NCBI GenBank assembly: GCA_005887855.1 | Contig: VBQB01000135.1 | Location: forward strand, 1-9,088 | Direction: 5' to 3' | DNA length: 9,088 nt | Origin: Verrucomicrobiota bacterium | GTDB taxonomy: Bacteria; Verrucomicrobiota; Verrucomicrobiae; Chthoniobacterales; UBA10450 | Part shown: piece by piece, positions 7,238 to 9,088 of the stretch | Numbering within the stretch: the first letter of the stretch is position 1 | How the letters are laid out: the number at the start of each line of letters is the position of its first letter | Position numbers and translations under genes: made by a program | Notes under the pieces: model-generated | The model's database searches: none | What the model was told of the DNA's origin: nothing | Seen by the model: the letters and a program-made list of their open reading frames with translations, nothing else

Positions 7238-8113
7238 ATGTCGACAGACGCCCGTTTCTGGCGAAACGTCACCCTGATAGCGCTTGCGCATATTGCTGTT
7301 CTGGTGGGATTGATCCGCTGGAGTCACCAAACAAAGAGTTCGAACGCGCAAAGCATCGTTTGGATAAGTCGTGGTGCGTGGGATGGCGCTGCCAGAGAAG
7401 CAAAGAGCGGCGCCGCGCCGCAACCGACAAAAGTTTCAACTCTCCCGCCTGAACCGAAACCGTTGAAACCGGACGAGACCGAAAAGGAAAGTCCCGTCTT
7501 AACAGCAGCGAAGAGCGAAATCCAATTGTCGACACCAACAGCTACTCCCAAGGCAACACCAAAACCAACTCCCAAGAAAACAGTGTTGGCAAAGGCTTCG
7601 CCAAAACCGTCACCGAAAGTGAAGCCGACACCGGAGGACGCCGATAAGAAGAAAGAGGAGGCCGAGGTCAACACAGAGAAAAAGAAGATTGCGAAAGCCG
7701 CTCCAGTGAAGACGGATGCTGATGATAATGATTTACCTGTGAAGAAGGCGTCTCCTTCTCATACCGGGGGCGGCAAAGGGGATTCAGCGGGTACGGGTGG
7801 GCACGCTGCGGGCGCATCGGAATTCGGCTGGTACGGCAATATGTTGCATGATCGCTTTTACAGTGAATGGGTCCAGCCCACGACGACCGTCACTTCCGGC
7901 GCCAAGATTTCGACGCTTGTTAAAATTCGAATCGAGAAAGATGGACGTGTGTCCAATTTCGAAATCATCAAGCCGTCAGAAAATGTGGTAGTCGATGAGT
8001 CGGTAGCGACGATTGCGAGACGAGTGACACAAGTTGATCCTCTGCCAGCCGGGCTCGGCAGCGGCGATCATTACGATGTGAAAATCAATTTCGAGTTGAA
8101 GTCCGAACAATGA
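7238..8113 (+). CDS. TonB/TolA-like energy-transducer protein
   Basis: Likely the periplasm-spanning arm driven by the upstream TolQ/TolR pair, reaching the outer membrane. Product 291 residues. It has a short cytoplasmic start, one membrane anchor (about residues 11-28, LIALAHIAVLVGLIRW), a long low-complexity Pro/Lys/Thr/Glu linker (about 61-172, with repeats such as ATPKPTPKK and SPKPSPK), a Gly-rich stretch (177-195), and a C-terminal globular domain (about 196-291). In that domain WYGNMLHDRFYSEWVQP and KIRIEKDGRVSNFEIIKPS, followed by the D.SV..IARR.TQVDPLP pattern, resemble the TonB/TolA C-terminal domain. Gene order tolQ-tolR-X favours a TolA role; the Pro/Lys linker is more TonB-like, so I leave the symbol open. 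The start ATG lies 3 bases after the tolR stop, indicating one operon. The TGA stop (8111-8113) overlaps an ATG at 8110. Confidence 0.87.
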   Translation: MSTDARFWRNVTLIALAHIAVLVGLIRWSHQTKSSNAQSIVWISRGAWDGAAREAKSGAAPQPTKVSTLPPEPKPLKPDETEKESPVLTAAKSEIQLSTPTATPKATPKPTPKKTVLAKASPKPSPKVKPTPEDADKKKEEAEVNTEKKKIAKAAPVKTDADDNDLPVKKASPSHTGGGKGDSAGTGGHAAGASEFGWYGNMLHDRFYSEWVQPTTTVTSGAKISTLVKIRIEKDGRVSNFEIIKPSENVVVDESVATIARRVTQVDPLPAGLGSGDHYDVKINFELKSEQ

Positions 8114-8181
8114 GACGAATTGCAGATTGCTCGCTCAAGGGCTGGGTGTTCCTGCTGCTTGCTGGTGCATCCTGCTATTAA
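8110..8181 (+). CDS. Putative 23-residue lipoprotein-signal-like micro-ORF (possible gene remnant)
   Basis: Immediately after the TonB/TolA-like gene, ATG 8110 overlaps its TGA (ATGA) and opens a 23-codon frame ending TAA 8179-8181. The peptide has a basic start (MRRIADCSLKG), a hydrophobic core (WVFLLLAGAS) and a Cys-Tyr end: it looks like a signal peptide that stops one residue after a lipobox-like Cys (GAS-C). tolB and pal normally follow tolA, and both start with signal peptides (Pal with a lipobox). So this may be the surviving 5' tip of such a gene, a true micro-lipopeptide processed by Lgt, or coincidence. Its stop shares TTAA with the stop of the converging ligase gene, so the remainder of any former gene is gone. 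No homologue is recognised. Confidence 0.35.
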   Translation: MRRIADCSLKGWVFLLLAGASCY

Positions 8182-9088
8182 AAGAGGGCAAGCGATTTGC
8201 CTTCGCGATGTTCCACCTGTTCCATCGTGCATTGACGAGGCGCTTTGTCCGGCCGCCATCGCAAGATCCTTGTGCCGTGCCGAAATCGGCCGCCGGTAAA
8301 ATGGTCATAGGCAACTTCGACCACGACTTTGGGATCGACCGGTTCCCATTCACCGGTGCGATCCGTGCTCCAACGACTCGGGCCACCCGGCGCATTGCCA
8401 GTGAATCCGGGCGGCTTTTTTAATGCCTCGAATTTTTTCGTCAAGGCGCGGCGATCGCTCGCTTTAAAAGAGGACGTGAATCCGACGTGATGAAGCAGTC
8501 CATCCTCGTCGTAAAGGCCGAGCAAAAGCGAGCCGATTAAACGCGCGCCACTCGCGAATCGGAATCCGCCAACTACGCAATCCACGCTGCGGATCTGCTT
8601 TACCTTGATCGCGGCGGTCCGCTCGCCGCAAGCATAGGACGCATTAAGTTCCTTCGCGATCACGCCGTCGAGATTCCCGCCAACCTTCGCGAACCATTTC
8701 TTCGCCGTGGTCAGATTCGTTGTCGCCGGCGATAACCGAAGCGCGCTTTTCGTTTCAAAATTTTCGCGGGCAAATTCTTCAAGCATATCGCGACGTTCTT
8801 TCAGCGATCGCTTCAAATATGATTGTCGATCTTTGCCCAGCAGATCGAAAACGATGAACATAGCCGATGCGCTTTGGCAAGTTTTTGGACGCGACTCGCC
8901 GCGGGATGTAGACGCAGTTGCAGTTCATTGAAAGAAAAGGCGCTGCGAATCGGAATAACCAATTCGCCATCGATGATAAACTGTTGTGTCGGTAACCCAG
9001 CGAGTGCCCCGACGATGTCTGGAAAATAACGCGCGAGGGGCTGGCCAGCTTTTGATTGCAAATAAATCTTCCGACCATCGCGAAAGGC
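8178..9088 (-). CDS. ligC: LigC-type ATP-dependent DNA ligase, 5'-partial, with apparent frameshift
   Basis: Seals DNA nicks through a ligase-AMP intermediate; LigC-type enzymes act in repair, often beside NHEJ factors. Read from the right edge, the minus strand gives AFRDGRKIYLQSK..., then RYFPDIVGAL, motif III DGELV (DGE codons at 8963-8971), and LHPAASRVQKLAK. The frame then shifts by one and continues MFIVFDLLG (motif IIIa, 8861 downward), motif IV LDGVIAK (8652-8672) and motif V AIKVK (8598-8612). An OB-fold region with LLLGLYDEDGLLHHVGF follows, and the C-terminal part reads VVVEVAYDHFTGGRFRHGTR...RWRPDKAPRQCT, characteristic of LigC-like ligases. The stop is at 8178-8180. The catalytic Lys motif (KxDG) should lie roughly ten residues beyond the window. 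One extra A on the coding strand in the triplet run at 8873-8875 restores SRVQKLAK-SASAMFIVFDLL with the family spacing. So this is a sequencing or assembly error, a recent pseudogene, or, less likely, programmed frameshifting; ATG 8861 alone would give a 227-residue fragment without the catalytic part. Confidence 0.9.
8873..8875 (-). other. Single-base frameshift site in the ligase gene
   Basis: Plus-strand TTT (coding-strand AAA, in GCC-AAA-GCG) is where the two ligase frames join best. Upstream codons read ...SRVQKLAK and downstream codons read SASAMFIVFDLL; adding one A joins them without loss or gain of residues against the usual LigC spacing. A five-A run 9 bases upstream on the coding strand (CAA-AAA-C) is an alternative site but gives a poorer join (QKTCQ). 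Confidence 0.7.

Noticed and set aside
7534..7640. Repeat-like A/C-rich tract as a CRISPR or DNA tandem repeat
   Set aside because: It is the Pro/Lys/Thr codon bias of the TonB/TolA-like linker, irregular in period, with no spacer structure.
8127..8423. Plus-strand frame of 98 codons after the Tol operon
   Set aside because: Starts at TTG and runs antisense through the strongly conserved ligase C-terminus; no family features.
8873..8892. Programmed -1 frameshift signal in the ligase
   Set aside because: The A-runs on the coding strand are not placed as an in-phase X-XXY-YYZ heptamer and I see no strong downstream stem; a single-base indel explains the join better.

Overview
The window reads as chromosomal DNA of a Verrucomicrobiota-like (PVC superphylum) bacterium, possibly a soil lineage. 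This is an inference. It rests on a double-length UvrA, an arrangement known from Chlamydiae and relatives, on moderately GC-rich coding sequence, and on a compact Tol/Exb operon that often lacks strong Shine-Dalgarno sites. No RNA gene, CRISPR array, insertion sequence or phage gene is visible.

Layout. (1) Bases 1-4901, plus strand: the C-terminal ~1,632 residues of a tandem-fused UvrA excinuclease subunit (two UvrA units in one chain), open at the left edge. (2) 4999-5928, plus: lgt, the membrane enzyme that lipidates prolipoproteins. (3) 5995-8113, plus: a Tol-Pal/Exb-type energy-transduction operon: TolQ/ExbB stator, TolR/ExbD, and a TonB/TolA-like periplasm-spanning protein. Two tiny reading frames are stitched into this operon by ATGA stop/start overlaps: 24 codons between tolQ and tolR, and 23 codons resembling a bare lipoprotein signal peptide directly after the TonB/TolA gene. 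(4) 8178-9088, minus strand: a LigC-type ATP-dependent DNA ligase, converging on the Tol operon, running off the right edge and interrupted by an apparent single-base frameshift near 8873.

How the genes work together. UvrA (nucleotide excision repair) and the ligase are DNA-repair functions flanking an envelope block. Lgt attaches diacylglycerol to lipoprotein cysteines. TolQ/TolR/TolA-like proteins use proton-motive force to act on the outer membrane or on Pal-like lipoproteins. tolB and pal, the usual downstream partners, are absent here; only the lipoprotein-like 23-codon frame occupies that place.

The most interesting observations are the asymmetry of the two UvrA halves (unit 1 lacks the Q-loop segment of its second ATPase, unit 2 lacks the insertion domain and has Glu for the Walker B Asp in its second ATPase), the two coupled micro-ORFs in the tol operon, and the homopolymer frameshift in the ligase.
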